Shown here piece after piece: positions 63,966 to 64,000 of a stretch of DNA of 64,000 nt (position 1 is the first letter of the stretch; every line of letters starts with the position of its first letter). This DNA is from Apus apus (lineage: Eukaryota; Chordata; Aves; Apodiformes; Apodidae): the NCBI RefSeq assembly GCF_020740795.1, contig NC_067296.1, positions 2,953,001 through 3,017,000 on the forward strand, written 5' to 3'. The notes beneath the pieces were generated by a model. That model was not told the origin of the DNA. It saw only the letters and a list, made by a program, of their open reading frames with translations, and did not search any database. The position numbers were made by a program, and so were the translations under genes.

Positions 63966-64000
63966 GGGACAAGGAGCTACTGGAGAGAGTCCAGCACAGG
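63966..64000 (+). mobile_element. CR1 LINE, cut by the window edge
   Basis: The last 35 bases read GACAAGGAGCTACTGGAGAG..., coding DKELLERVQHR, a block of CR1 ORF2 seen also at 11657-11690. The copy continues beyond the window, within a GSS intron. Confidence 0.75.

Overview
This is vertebrate nuclear DNA, almost certainly from a bird. It carries spliced genes with GT/AG introns and many copies of the CR1 LINE that dominates avian genomes, with the usual CR1 3' tail. The order TRPC4AP - MYH7B (with miR-499) - GSS matches the human 20q11 block, which I place on chicken chromosome 20 from memory. The species cannot be named from the sequence. Most long open frames in the window are shadows; the real genes were found by joining exons at splice sites and checking reading phase.

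Layout. (1) 1-20.1 kb, + strand: the last 12 coding exons of TRPC4AP, about 502 residues ending at 18194, and a long 3'UTR. Its introns hold several CR1 copies, including a 1.5 kb RT-bearing but broken copy whose 3' end abuts an oppositely oriented CR1 and makes a long foldback. (2) 20.1-21.2 kb: a gap of about 1 kb between two converging 3' ends. (3) 21.2-49.3 kb, - strand: a complete, intact MYH7B reading frame in 42 coding exons. Exon lengths and phases sum to 1941 codons with no break. miR-499 lies in the intron at 34.2 kb. Candidate 5' non-coding exons reach 56.9 kb. (4) 49.4-59.2 kb: a CR1-rich stretch that is probably MYH7B intron 1/2, its promoter, and the divergent spacer to GSS. (5) 58.9-64 kb, + strand: a minisatellite, the GC-rich GSS promoter, a G-rich repeat in GSS intron 1, and the first five coding exons (202 codons) of GSS. 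The last bases are the start of another CR1.

How the genes relate. TRPC4AP is a CUL4-DDB1 ubiquitin ligase substrate receptor and TNF-receptor scaffold. GSS makes glutathione. MYH7B is a slow/cardiac-type sarcomeric myosin whose pre-mRNA carries miR-499, a muscle fibre-type microRNA. They are neighbours by ancient synteny, not by pathway. The most interesting regulatory features lie in MYH7B: a 28-nt exon whose skipping would break the frame, a 24-nt in-frame microexon in loop 1 preceded by a very long pyrimidine-rich intron stretch, an intronic CArG/TATA cluster, and a pair of upstream exons whose splicing would put an in-frame AUG seven residues ahead of the usual start.
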